This document shows, in pieces, positions 32,873 through 43,095 of a stretch of 64,000 nucleotides of DNA. The stretch's first letter is position 1, and the number at the start of each line of letters is the position of its first letter. The notes under the pieces were generated by a model that worked only from the letters and a program-made list of their open reading frames with translations, made no database searches and was not told the DNA's origin. Position numbers and translations under genes: made by a program. The stretch lies in the NCBI GenBank assembly GCA_021401465.1, contig JADDMT010000002.1, positions 124,001 to 188,000 on the forward strand. The letters run 5' to 3'. Source of the DNA: Teratosphaeria epicoccoides (taxonomy: Eukaryota > Ascomycota > Dothideomycetes > Mycosphaerellales > Teratosphaeriaceae).

Positions 32873-35711
32873 ATCAGTACTCCGTCCACGGTTTCAACCT
32901 CCTCTGAGAATGTGACAGCGGTCAATGTTCGCCCGTATCGAATATTTGTTCACCAATCTGCATTGCATAGAAGCAATGCAAGAGCCATAGGCACTAGCCC
33001 AGATTACGCACAAGCTAATGCTGTTGGCTTTGCCGAAGCGCCCTTGGCCGTACGTCCTTTTTTCAGTACGAAGGAGGTCGTTTCTGGTGTTTGATGACCA
33101 GGACCCCGTATGATTGACCCTTCACACCTGGGGACATGAGCATATAAAATCCGCTTTACAACGCTGCGTTGGAGAGACGATAGCTGATCAAAAGCTCGCT
33201 CGGGGGGCGGCAATTATCAAACACCCGAAGCGGATTCCTTCGTGGCCACTGTATGTCCTTCGATTCTTCCTGTCGATGATGACAAAACAGGCAAGGACTG
33301 TCCATGGCAGCGTAATCCTGCAATCCATGGCTATTTGGCTATGTACTGGAGAATGGGCGCTGCCAGTCTTCCACGGTGATTGCGCATCTGAGGCTGTCAG
33401 GGCTCTCATGATTGGGCAAGTAGAGCTTGATCCATGCAAATTCGACATGATGGTGACGCGAGCCAGTGGTGAGACTGACGAGTATTTCGACTCTACCATC
33501 TGATCATAGGCTGCAAGAGCATGCGCGGGAACGCGTAATTGAAGCAGCAGTGGACTGCAGGCGCTCAATACGAGACTGCTGCCCAATTGTGAGATCAAGA
33601 TTGGGAATTTGCGAGGCGCGACCGAGCGGAAGTTTGCCAGGGGAGCCAGGTCGAGACTTGAGCGCCGAACAAAGCTTTAGAGACAAGGCAATGCTGGGAA
33701 TTGCCCAGAACAAGCGCTTTGGGCTTACCGTCACCCGGTACACACAGTCCCAGCGATAACATTGATGAGCATCTCTCGTTGGAGAGCCCCTCGTCAGCAG
33801 TATCCACAGAGCCAAGCCAGCTCCGCGGAGAGGCATTATATTGTCTACGGAGTTCACGTCCGTTGGAGTAGGGTCAGCAGAGGCGAACGCTTCCGAGCGA
33901 GGTGTGCCACGCATTAATGCAGCAGCAAGTCTGTAGTCCTCCTTCCGGAATAGTATTTCCAGCTTCTCGCCGCTCTACGCTGCATCTCCGATGAATGCCT
34001 GCAGGGCGCACATGACATGATCATATGGCGTATACGCCGAGGCCTTCAGCTTGTCTGTATCTGTAGCGTCTGGGTGCTCGAGAGTCGAGACTCATGTGCC
34101 GCGTGGGCGTGTACCTTAGTGGACCACGTCGAGACCGCAGCCGCCAATTGTGTGAAGGTGAATTCGGATGACCGCGGACACCGGTTCGTCTGAGTAGAGG
34201 GAGGAGCAATCTACGATCTTACTGGAAGGCAATGGTATAGCATAGATGGAGATGACGACGGGGCTAAGAACTTCGTTCTGAAGGCATCAGGTTGCTTTCG
34301 CGGACGAAGTATGGTACACAACGCCCCCCATGATCTGCGGACTAAATGTCGACGCTGTTGCTGTACCGCGGACCTGCATGAGTGTCTTGAGCCTGCCGTG
34401 ACTCGTGACTCGATTGTGTGCTCCCGCTTGTACTCAGCGAGGATGATGCAGTGAAACGCGGGCTTCGACTGTCGCGGCATCGCCGTCGTCTCGGCCCTCT
34501 GGTATACTGCTACCGCCCTGCCGCCATGACGGAAGTGTGAAACATACCAAGCGGACTAGACGCGCCGCCAGAACAGAGTTGGCCGGAGAGCAGTGCGTTG
34601 CAGCGCTTTGCAGCGGCAACAACGTCTGACCCAGCTTCGTGTTGCTTTGGCTCATGAAAATCGAGACCCTGGGCGTGCTCGGTGACGCAGGTCAAAAGTC
34701 AGGGAGGCCGCGGTTGACGGCGGTCGGATGAGAAAATAAGAAAGACGTCAGTCAGCAGAGGAGGTAGTCGTGGGATGTGCCTGCCATGACATCTCTTGGT
34801 CAGATATGTGCTGGGCCGGGCGGAGGTTATGCAGCTCGCTCGAAGCACGAGTGGACGGCACATGTGACATGACTTGGGCGCCCGGTCGGAAGTTCGCGGC
34901 TGGTCATGTCGGCATTGAAGGATGACGTCGCAGAAACATGAAATGTGCTTGCTGACTGTCTGATTTCATGGCAACAATGATCAATATGCGCCCGTGAACA
35001 ATGCGTATGGGTGGAGTGGAATCTGCAAAGACGCAGGTTTGCTCGGGGGGAGTGGGGGAGTGGAAATGTGGAGGGTGACGAGGATGGTTCGAGATGAAGC
35101 AGAGGCAGAACAATCATTGGCGGACTGGACTCACTTAATCCCTCAACTCTGTTTCGAGTAAGGCGTTGATGCAGCACGCACAGTCCACACCACTCTCCAG
35201 GCGGCGGTATTGCAAATCTGCAAATCTTCCGCTTTTGCCTCTGCTCGTTCATGTCGTCTCGGTTTCACACACCAGCAGGGGCCTTCACAAACATCTTCTG
35301 TTGCGTCGCTGGCCCAATACCGCAACCTTTTCTCCTTCGACGACCGGCTCGGCACCGGCGTCGATTACTCACCGCCCGCTAGGCGACTCGCACTTCCATC
35401 CGCGCCACTGCCGCCAAGATCCTTCTCGAGCACAGCCCGAGCCCAAGTACGAACGACCTGTCGGCGATCACTGAGGTCGAAAGCACGCACTAACGTCCTG
35501 TGGAAAGACACCAGGTGGCGCCTCCAACACTCTTCCGTCTCATCAGCCAACCACTGTAGCGACTAATTCGCGACGTCACGGTCACCATGTCGGCCAATTT
35601 ATAGCCCCAGTGGGCCCTTTGGGTCGCACGTGCGCATCGGCGCGCGTGGTTTCGCGGAAGAAGAAGCGTTGAAGACAGAGTTTCGAAATTCACCGGGGAG
35701 ACGGCACTTGC
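32873..35711. other. 2.8-kb gene-poor region
   Basis: Several frames of 90-140 codons occur on both strands (for example 33914-33504 and 33598-33188, minus), but none has a recognisable motif or coding-like third positions. The part from about 35160 to 35711 probably holds the promoter and 5' UTR of the next gene. No repeats or RNA genes were seen. Confidence 0.5.
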
Positions 35712-38081
35712 GTGTCGGTGATCATGGGGTTCTGGAGAACATCACAGCCCACAGCACAGGCACCGAACATGGCATCAAATGGCATGGATCAATCAGAAGA
35801 GCTGCTCGCTGAAGTCGACGAGCCGCCGGATCGTCGGCGCCGACCAAATGACATTTGGTCGGCCACGAAGCTGGAGGAGATGTATAGGAAAGCAAGACCT
35901 CAGTGGGTGTACAACCGGCGCGAGAGTCTTCTGACGCGGCAACTGCACTCAGAGACCGAATACAGCGATGAAGCCGACATTTCGTCACCGAAGCGCGCGC
36001 TGAGCACTCAATCGACACGGAGCACAACTTCGGCTGCAGAGCTCACCAGTGACGACGGTCACAGTGTACCCAGCCCGACTGTCAGTCCGCCGCTACCACC
36101 AACGGATACGCGCATTGCTTTGCCGTTGACGGAGAAGTCGTTGGACAAGGGCGTCAAGATTGTGGGTCACGACGGTGCTTCCCAAGCCGAAGCAGGGTCC
36201 GAGAAGACGATCGAAGCCACCTTGGGCCGCAAGCGATGCATCATGTTTGCCTGTGGTGGCAAGCAGTCGGGGAAGCCGAAATCTCTCTCACCACCAGCTG
36301 CGGCCGAGTCGGAAGTGCCAGCGTCACCGCCGAACCGCAAATGCATGATCAAGTTTGCGTGCGCCGACAAGCCTACGTCCAATATAAAGGTTGGTATGGC
36401 CAAAAGACCATCAAGCCCACCACCTCTCGCACCGCGGTCGTCGGGCTCGAAGGTCGAGTCGAAGCAGCATCGTGGATCGGACAGCACTGTGACACATGCT
36501 TCGCCCAAAAGTATGCGGAAGAGCCCAAGCACAAGCACGACTTCTTCCAATTCCGCGACGCCGCTGCCCGGCAAGCAAACACCCGCTCGAAAGATGTCGA
36601 ATGGTTCCAGTAGTGGGGCGGAGGCGACGCGCTTTCACGAGTTCGCAAGCAGTGATGATGAGCCTGAAGAATGGGTGCAAGAGGTCACTTGCCACCGGAG
36701 TAGGCTCACAATCACCGACACGCTGAAGAAGGAGAATGTGATCCGCAAGGCTTGCGCAGAGGTCGAGGAAGACGTCATCGAAGAGGATGACGATGACGAC
36801 GAAGACGAGCAAGAAGCCGAGGACGATGCTGATGTCGAAGGGCTGAGTCAGCACCACGAAGGTGATGACCATGATGACTATGAAGATGAGGAATCCGATC
36901 ATTCTGATGCCGGCTTCCACTCGGACGATGAGCAAGGCTTTGCTGACTCTGACACCGATGGCGAGGGCAGCGACTACGAATGGTGGAAGCCTGGCGGATC
37001 GACGGCCGCGACATCTGTCGAGCATCTCGATCGTCTCCATATCGCCCATGCGAAGCCGGGTGAAGATGCTGTCCCATCTTCGGTCGGCTCCGCTAGCTCT
37101 GGCTATCGGTCATCTCACACGAAGCAGTGTCGCCACCATGTTCGCCGACGGTCGAAGCCGATGTCCATTACTCGTCCAGAGGAAGATCTGCCTGATTCGA
37201 CCGATTTCGTCTGTGGCACCCTGGACGAGGACAGGCCGATGGAGCAGGCTTATCTGAACCGCATCAAGTCGAGAGAGGCTGCCAAGCATGTCGCGAGGCC
37301 ACAGGACATTGATCCGAGCTTCCCGACCTCCGATCCTGAGATGGACGAAGAGGATGACGAAGACCTCGAAGACCCTGAGGCGAGTGAAGCTGACGACGGA
37401 GATCTGGTTCCCGGCCAGATGGAGGAGCTTGACGAAGGCGAATACACGCCTGGTCGTCGCCTGTCCTTGCGCTCTCGGGCACGCGCACACAGTACACGCT
37501 CTCCGCCCCCGATCAGGTACCATTCGCCACCTCCACCCACCAAAAAGGCGACCAAACACCACTCTCCACCTCCACCGCCCAAACGCGGTACTGCACGTTC
37601 GCCGCCACCGAAGAAGCTTTTCGGTCACTCGCCCAGGCGCACCCGATCACCTGCACCCGTCAAGATGGAATCGCCACCTAATTCGCCGACACGCGCGGAA
37701 GCATTTGCGAAGCACTCGAAAGGCCTTGCGCAGCGCCCGCAGCTGACACATACCGCGTCGCTCCCACGTGGCGGCTTCCTGCACAGTGCCATGGCTAAGA
37801 TGCGCTTTGATGACGTCGAGGGCTCCGATACCGCTGGGCCGAACGACATGCCCAAGCGGCGCGCGATTGACATTTACAAGGGTCTCGAGAAGAAGCGACA
37901 GCGCCGTAAGGAGAAGGTCTGGCTGCAACGATGTGTCAAAAACGCTGCGAAAGCGGAGAAGACGTACAAGGTCAAGCCTGGTAAGGGGGCTGAACGTATG
38001 CGCGAAATCGGCTTGGAGATGCAGAGGTATCTCGGCAAGGAGGAAGTGGATACGGCGGGCACTCACATCCTCTCGATGTAA
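35712..38081 (+). CDS. acidic low-complexity fungal protein, DUF2457-like
   Basis: A single 789-codon exon; a second in-frame ATG at 35769 (MASNGMDQSEELL) is an equally likely start. After an N-terminal segment with NDIWSATKLEEMYRKARPQW, two similar Cys motifs occur: GRKRCIMFACGGK (about 172) and NRKCMIKFACADK (about 208). A strongly acidic stretch follows at 355-430 (polyAsp/Glu), then YEWWKPGGS, a second acidic block, Pro-rich SPPPP repeats with basic residues, and a C-terminal basic helix region (KRRAIDIYKGLEKKRQRRKEK). The KxCIxFAC motifs with an acidic middle fit the fungal DUF2457 family, whose function is not known to me. Nuclear localisation is likely from the basic tail. Confidence 0.75.
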   Translation: MSVIMGFWRTSQPTAQAPNMASNGMDQSEELLAEVDEPPDRRRRPNDIWSATKLEEMYRKARPQWVYNRRESLLTRQLHSETEYSDEADISSPKRALSTQSTRSTTSAAELTSDDGHSVPSPTVSPPLPPTDTRIALPLTEKSLDKGVKIVGHDGASQAEAGSEKTIEATLGRKRCIMFACGGKQSGKPKSLSPPAAAESEVPASPPNRKCMIKFACADKPTSNIKVGMAKRPSSPPPLAPRSSGSKVESKQHRGSDSTVTHASPKSMRKSPSTSTTSSNSATPLPGKQTPARKMSNGSSSGAEATRFHEFASSDDEPEEWVQEVTCHRSRLTITDTLKKENVIRKACAEVEEDVIEEDDDDDEDEQEAEDDADVEGLSQHHEGDDHDDYEDEESDHSDAGFHSDDEQGFADSDTDGEGSDYEWWKPGGSTAATSVEHLDRLHIAHAKPGEDAVPSSVGSASSGYRSSHTKQCRHHVRRRSKPMSITRPEEDLPDSTDFVCGTLDEDRPMEQAYLNRIKSREAAKHVARPQDIDPSFPTSDPEMDEEDDEDLEDPEASEADDGDLVPGQMEELDEGEYTPGRRLSLRSRARAHSTRSPPPIRYHSPPPPTKKATKHHSPPPPPKRGTARSPPPKKLFGHSPRRTRSPAPVKMESPPNSPTRAEAFAKHSKGLAQRPQLTHTASLPRGGFLHSAMAKMRFDDVEGSDTAGPNDMPKRRAIDIYKGLEKKRQRRKEKVWLQRCVKNAAKAEKTYKVKPGKGAERMREIGLEMQRYLGKEEVDTAGTHILSM

Positions 38082-39460
38082 TTCGTGAAGAAAATCAGCG
38101 GATTCTGAGGGTGGGAGACGATAGAAAGAGGCAAGCGTGGAGACGCTCGCCCAAACAATACTATGCAGTTGCATGTTTCTTGACTGCGAGATGGCTGGAG
38201 CACAGCGCCGCTGTGGGCTCGATACGAGAGAACCACAGCACTATCGCGAGCAAAGACACACGGCTGCTATCAGGCAGCAGAGGTGCCGTTCGTCTGGTCG
38301 CTGGCGCTCGCTAATTCGTATATTACTTTTTTAGCATGGATTTTCTTGGTTTGGCTATACCCTCTTCGGCATGTTTCAGTCAAGGCAGGAGGGGGGGGGG
38401 TTTTCTTTTCCTGAGCGGTTTGTAGCGTCCGGCAGTCTCTGTGCGACGGTAGATCGCGAAGCACGCCCGACCGACGCTTGCATGCGCTTGAGTGTACATA
38501 TGGCTGTACAGTCCAATTTGGTTGTGTTCACACGAACCTTCACCACCTCGGCATTCATTCTTTCGTGCTTAGCGGTAAGCGCGGTCACGAGAGGTCGCTG
38601 TGTTGGTCCTAGGGCTGTCCTTCGTGCCGCCCTTCGAGCGCGGCAGACATGCACGACAAGATCGCACAACCGGCGTGTGTGACATTGCAAGGGATGATCC
38701 ATTACGTGGCACTGGATCTCTACGCACCAGTGGGCCTCGGGATGTGGTGTGTGTCGATCGAGTGGGGGAGGAAGACGATCGAGAAGTCGTGCCTTCCTGT
38801 TTCGTCAGCACGCCTCAGCGACGCAGCGTTCGTGCGATTGCGACGGTCACTGTGACCAGCACAGGGAGGAAGAAAGCAGAAAAGCGTTAATCATCACAGT
38901 GACGAAGAAAGCAGGATGACCGGTATCAATCACAGTTGACGAAGACAGCAAGAATTGTCGTTGTACAATCATAGTGACAAGGAGGAAAGCAGAGAATTCA
39001 AAGCTTAAACCACCAGCGAGAGGGAATGGTCCGAGTCGCCGGGGATGTTCCTTTCTGTTCGAAGAATGTCGGCTACGCTCTAGTGCTTGGCGTGGCCGAG
39101 TGGCGTGCTGAACAGCCAGTCGTGTCGGGCGCATCTCCTACACGCGTTACTCCCTCCTAAGGACCTCGTGATTCCTTCCTGTGGCAAGCCGCGCCATTTT
39201 CGTCAATTGTTGCCGCGATTGCACGGTCAGCGGGTCTTGCGAGACAACGGCCGCATGCAGTACATGCGTACGCAGGGGGGTGTGACAACGGGAAAGTGAA
39301 TTCGTTTTCACGCTGGACACCGTCATGCGCATCTTACACTCTCGTCTAGCTTGCGCAAAGCATCAGCGCTCGTCTCGCATGCGTCTAGGCATTTCCGACC
39401 CGTCGAACCGCTCAGAGACAAACAAAGAAAACAAGGTGGTTCTCAACGCCAGTCAACTAC
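38082..39460. other. convergent intergenic region, 1.4 kb
   Basis: No gene is supported. It contains a G run near 38392-38400 and a weak degenerate repeat at about 38890-38992. Confidence 0.5.
38890..38992. repeat. degenerate direct repeat, three copies
   Basis: Three related segments, ATCACAGTGACGAAGAAAG, ATCACAGTTGACGAAGACAG and ATCATAGTGACAAGGAGGAA, spaced about 36-41 bp apart. Similarity is imperfect. Confidence 0.5.
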
Positions 39461-41884
39461 CTACCGCTTCTCAGGCGTTTTGAGACCTTTCAACCCGGTA
39501 CTCAAGCTCCGTTTTCGCCGCTGCATCATCTCTCGCGGGCCAGATAAGTCAAGGTTCGGCCCCAGCTTGCTACGACTGCTTGAAGGTTGACGCTGCTGAG
39601 GCTCTTTGGAATCGGGTTTAGGGGCGGACGACCGAACGGTAGGTAGCGGATTCACTCCATGGAACAGCTTCTTGTACCTGGCCTCGGGTGAGGTGTGCGT
39701 GTTCGGACTTGGCGTCATGGTCAAGTCCAATCCTATTCTACCGGATCCTTTGGGAGTTGGTGCGCGTGTACTATTCGCCGAGTCGATCACAAATGCTTTG
39801 GATGCGAGACTGGGCGTTGCGGGCTGAGAGGCCGAGAAGAACAGCTGAGGTGTAGGCGAGGGCGGCGATTCCGATAGGTCAGAGACATCGCTGTTGCTGT
39901 CGCTGTCATCGTCCTGCGAGGAGTGTGGCGGTGAATTTGACGCGGTATCGTCTGCTGATGAAACATAGTCAACCCGTGGTCCAGGCACCTTCAACGTTGG
40001 TTCAAAGGGGAGGCGTGGCTCAACGCTTGGAGGATCAAGCATGGATTTGATCGGGCGGTGCACCGCGTGTCGCCCCGGCTTGTCGCGTGTCAGGGTCATG
40101 CTCCTCGCACTTTGGTAGCTACCTTTACTTGCAAGACGGCCGCGCGGTCTTTGGGTCCGACCTGCAGTGTTCATGCGCAAGTCCACTTGGCTTGGACTGA
40201 AGGCGATCCTTGAGAGCAGCGTTCGTACAGCGGAATCGAGACGGAGTTCAATAGCAAGGTGGTTGCGGATCCGGCTCAACTTGGGCCACGTAGCTCGCTC
40301 ACCGTTGCTGAGAGCTTCGGCCATGAATGCCGGAGTTGGGTTGGTAAGGATATGCGGAAACTGAGCGAATGACATCTCAGGAATGATGGTGATGTCGCCG
40401 GCGTATCGCTGGCCAAGCACGGAGCGTAATTTGGACATGGCAGTCGGGAAGAAGCCCATCTCCGATAAGACGTGCATTCTATGTAATGCTTCACCCTTGG
40501 CAAGGTTGGCCATGGTATGGACCCAACTTGAGCTAGGGGTCAGACCAAGCCAAGCAGGCGCTGCCTCGGCCACGCACTCGTCGTGCTTGTCGAGGAAAGG
40601 TACAACATGCGGATTGACCTGGGATACGATGAAGTGATTCACGTTGAAAATTTCTGCAAGTCTGGTCATCGGCAGGTCATTGTCCACCGAGCCATCAATC
40701 CATTTCGTGGCATCGTCCGTCCACTGACCGGTCTCGCCAGTCTTTGGGTCCTTCACTTCCAGCTGCGCTGCCGAAAATACGCCCGGCACCGAGCAAGAAG
40801 CCGCAACCGCTGACCAGATCATGACATGAGGCGCTGTGATGTAGTTGAGCAGCCTCGGCATTTCGTACAGCCCGGCACTGGACACGCAGATATTCAAGAT
40901 GCGTTGCGTGCGGTTGTACGCTTCCACGAACGTCATGTTTCCAAGCAAATTCTTCATCACGCGGGTGAGGTTGTCAACATCGTAGATGGCTCCTTTGGTG
41001 AAGAATCGCGTGACCCGACCGAAGATTGAGTGTGGTTCGTCGTCCTTCTCAAAGACATCCAGCTCTCCGTTGCAAAACTCATGGAGGACTTCCGGCATTT
41101 CCGCATCAGTCTTGGTGCATAGGACTGCACATACAATGCTGCCGGCCGAGGCTCCCGAGATGATGCGAGGCAGCAAGCCAGCATCGAACAGTGCTTTGAC
41201 GACGCCGATGTGGTTCATTCCCAATGTGCCGCCGCCAGAGAGCAACAAGGCGCTGCGCCCGAAGGATTGTCTCGCCAACTTCATCTCCTCATACACGCCG
41301 CGTGTCTCCAGGCCGGCAGACTCTGTGACGATGTCGATCGTGTCGACAACAGTGTCGATGTACTGTTCAACGAGCGCCTTGGTCCCAATGCGGCTGTGCT
41401 TGTACAACTTGACATTACCCATGCCCCCGAGATCTCTGGTCAAAGCTGTCCTGACTTGGAAGCGCATATCCGCAAGGTCATGGTTGGCTCTCGCCACCTC
41501 CAGTCGTTGCAGTCTCGCACGCACGAGTCCAACATCATACTCTTGCGAATCATGGTTGTTCTTCCACTCGTTGCCACCCTCGATCTCGTCCAACGTTTCT
41601 GCTGCAGCTTGCCATTCATCACAGGTTTTAGCACGCTGCAATCTCCACAACTGCAGCTGCCGCTCCTGCTCCTGAGGCGGCAGTCTACTGCTAGTGGCTC
41701 CGTATCCGAGACCTTCTGCCAGCGACCCGAGCGTGTCCATTGGACTGTTGACCAATCTGGTCACCGGGTGTACGATCGAAGCATGGCTCTTCGAAGCTCG
41801 CAGTCTCTTCTGCGGCCGTCCGTTCGCCCACTCGCCCTCTTCGCCTCCTGTCGCGTGCCATCGCGGTCCATTGAGCAGCTCCAT
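39461..41884 (-). CDS. patatin-domain triacylglycerol lipase (Tgl3/4/5 family)
   Basis: An unspliced 807-residue protein. The N-terminal helical domain (WRLQRAKTCDEWQAAAETLD) is followed by RTALTRDLGGMGNVKLY, a hallmark of this lipase class. The patatin domain has the oxyanion loop SGGGTLGMNHIG (about 216-227), the nucleophile elbow GASAG with Ser246, and the catalytic Asp in WIDGS (Asp397), followed by NVNHFIVSQVNPHVVPF. These enzymes release fatty acids from stored triacylglycerol at lipid droplets, and yeast Tgl4 also has phospholipase and acyltransferase activity. Residues beyond about 580 are disordered, Ser/Pro-rich and basic, typical of regulated Tgl4/Tgl5 tails. I cannot decide between Tgl3, Tgl4 and Tgl5 orthology. 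Confidence 0.9.
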   Translation of the reverse strand: MELLNGPRWHATGGEEGEWANGRPQKRLRASKSHASIVHPVTRLVNSPMDTLGSLAEGLGYGATSSRLPPQEQERQLQLWRLQRAKTCDEWQAAAETLDEIEGGNEWKNNHDSQEYDVGLVRARLQRLEVARANHDLADMRFQVRTALTRDLGGMGNVKLYKHSRIGTKALVEQYIDTVVDTIDIVTESAGLETRGVYEEMKLARQSFGRSALLLSGGGTLGMNHIGVVKALFDAGLLPRIISGASAGSIVCAVLCTKTDAEMPEVLHEFCNGELDVFEKDDEPHSIFGRVTRFFTKGAIYDVDNLTRVMKNLLGNMTFVEAYNRTQRILNICVSSAGLYEMPRLLNYITAPHVMIWSAVAASCSVPGVFSAAQLEVKDPKTGETGQWTDDATKWIDGSVDNDLPMTRLAEIFNVNHFIVSQVNPHVVPFLDKHDECVAEAAPAWLGLTPSSSWVHTMANLAKGEALHRMHVLSEMGFFPTAMSKLRSVLGQRYAGDITIIPEMSFAQFPHILTNPTPAFMAEALSNGERATWPKLSRIRNHLAIELRLDSAVRTLLSRIAFSPSQVDLRMNTAGRTQRPRGRLASKGSYQSARSMTLTRDKPGRHAVHRPIKSMLDPPSVEPRLPFEPTLKVPGPRVDYVSSADDTASNSPPHSSQDDDSDSNSDVSDLSESPPSPTPQLFFSASQPATPSLASKAFVIDSANSTRAPTPKGSGRIGLDLTMTPSPNTHTSPEARYKKLFHGVNPLPTVRSSAPKPDSKEPQQRQPSSSRSKLGPNLDLSGPREMMQRRKRSLSTGLKGLKTPEKR

Positions 41885-43095
41885 CGGCCATTGGGCACCG
41901 GCCGCCTGCCGCTATGAAGCAGTGCGCGATGACTCAGTACGTGTGCAACACGCAAGGTGGGCACAACGGGGCGACCAAAAGCGCCTGCGGAGGTCAGCAT
42001 CTTTGCCGCGCGGGACTGGACAGTGATATAAAGCAGGCCACCGCTAACGTACACTTGAAGTGGTCACACGCTGGTAATGCTAAACCCTAAACATTACTAG
42101 AACGTGAGCTACTGCCGGCGACCGTCCAAGGTCCCATTCCTCGGGAATCAGTTCAAAATCTGCACCACTCAGACTCTGGAGTGGAGTGTCGCGGCTATCT
42201 TCATAATCTTCCGTACGATATTGCGCAGCTATGTATGCAGCTGAATTGTGTTGAGCGTCCTGCCCGTACGGAAGGATGACGGAGGAGGCACGCAGGAGGG
42301 ACAGCAAAATACATGGACATCTCACGGCCACTGCGCCATCATGCCCGCCCGACCCGCGTCTTCACATGTCGAGCCAGACAGTAATACTAGTTCACCGTAC
42401 CAGTAGGCGTTCAGGTACGGGGGCTGACGGACATGAGATGCCTGTCGGGCGCTCCACCGCCATTGGCCCACGCGAGCAGGCGGCCGTCGAGCTGCATGTG
42501 ACGTCGATCTAACCTTATGGGTCGTGGCGTGGCATGCCGCGATACCACAGCGGTCTCCGAACGTGCAAGGTGACTTCTGGGCATGACTTGTCGCGCGGGT
42601 GACAGCGGAAGGTCGGCTGCAGCCTCCGTCACGACCGTCGGAAACACGAGACCACCGAGAAAGTAAGTACACGGCCCCGTCACATGCCCTCCTCCCAACA
42701 CCCTTCTACGCGCCGCACACACGGAATGCTGACCTGCTATCTATCCATAAACGGCAGCCCTTCACGCGATCACGGTCGCCTGACGCGCTGACGCAGCCTC
42801 ACATGCACCCGCGCTTGTCCGTCTTCTGACCGGTGGCTGACCCCAGACGTTCAACTCCAGACGCAGGCTGCAGCCAGACGAGGTGCACACACACATACAC
42901 CGTGCGAGCGACCTGCTGCGTGTGATTCCTTCACGTGCGTACGCGAATACGCGAGCGCGACTTGTGCACAGCATAGACTGCCTCACCGGCTGAAGGCGCG
43001 CTCGCGACATCGGCATCGGCAGAACGCGGTCCTGGTGACCGCTGCACGTGGAAAGCCTAAATGAGAAAACTCTCCATTGCACTCGCCACCAATCT
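41885..43095. other. intergenic, includes a telobox-like motif
   Basis: About 1.2 kb. TAAACCCTAAAC lies at 42081-42092, roughly 200 bp upstream of the lipase start. No gene is supported. Confidence 0.5.
42081..42092. promoter_or_regulatory. telobox-like motif upstream of the lipase gene
   Basis: TAAACCCTAAAC contains one exact CCCTAA unit with flanking A residues, the form bound by telomere-repeat-type Myb factors in promoters of some fungi and plants. It may be coincidence. Confidence 0.3.
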
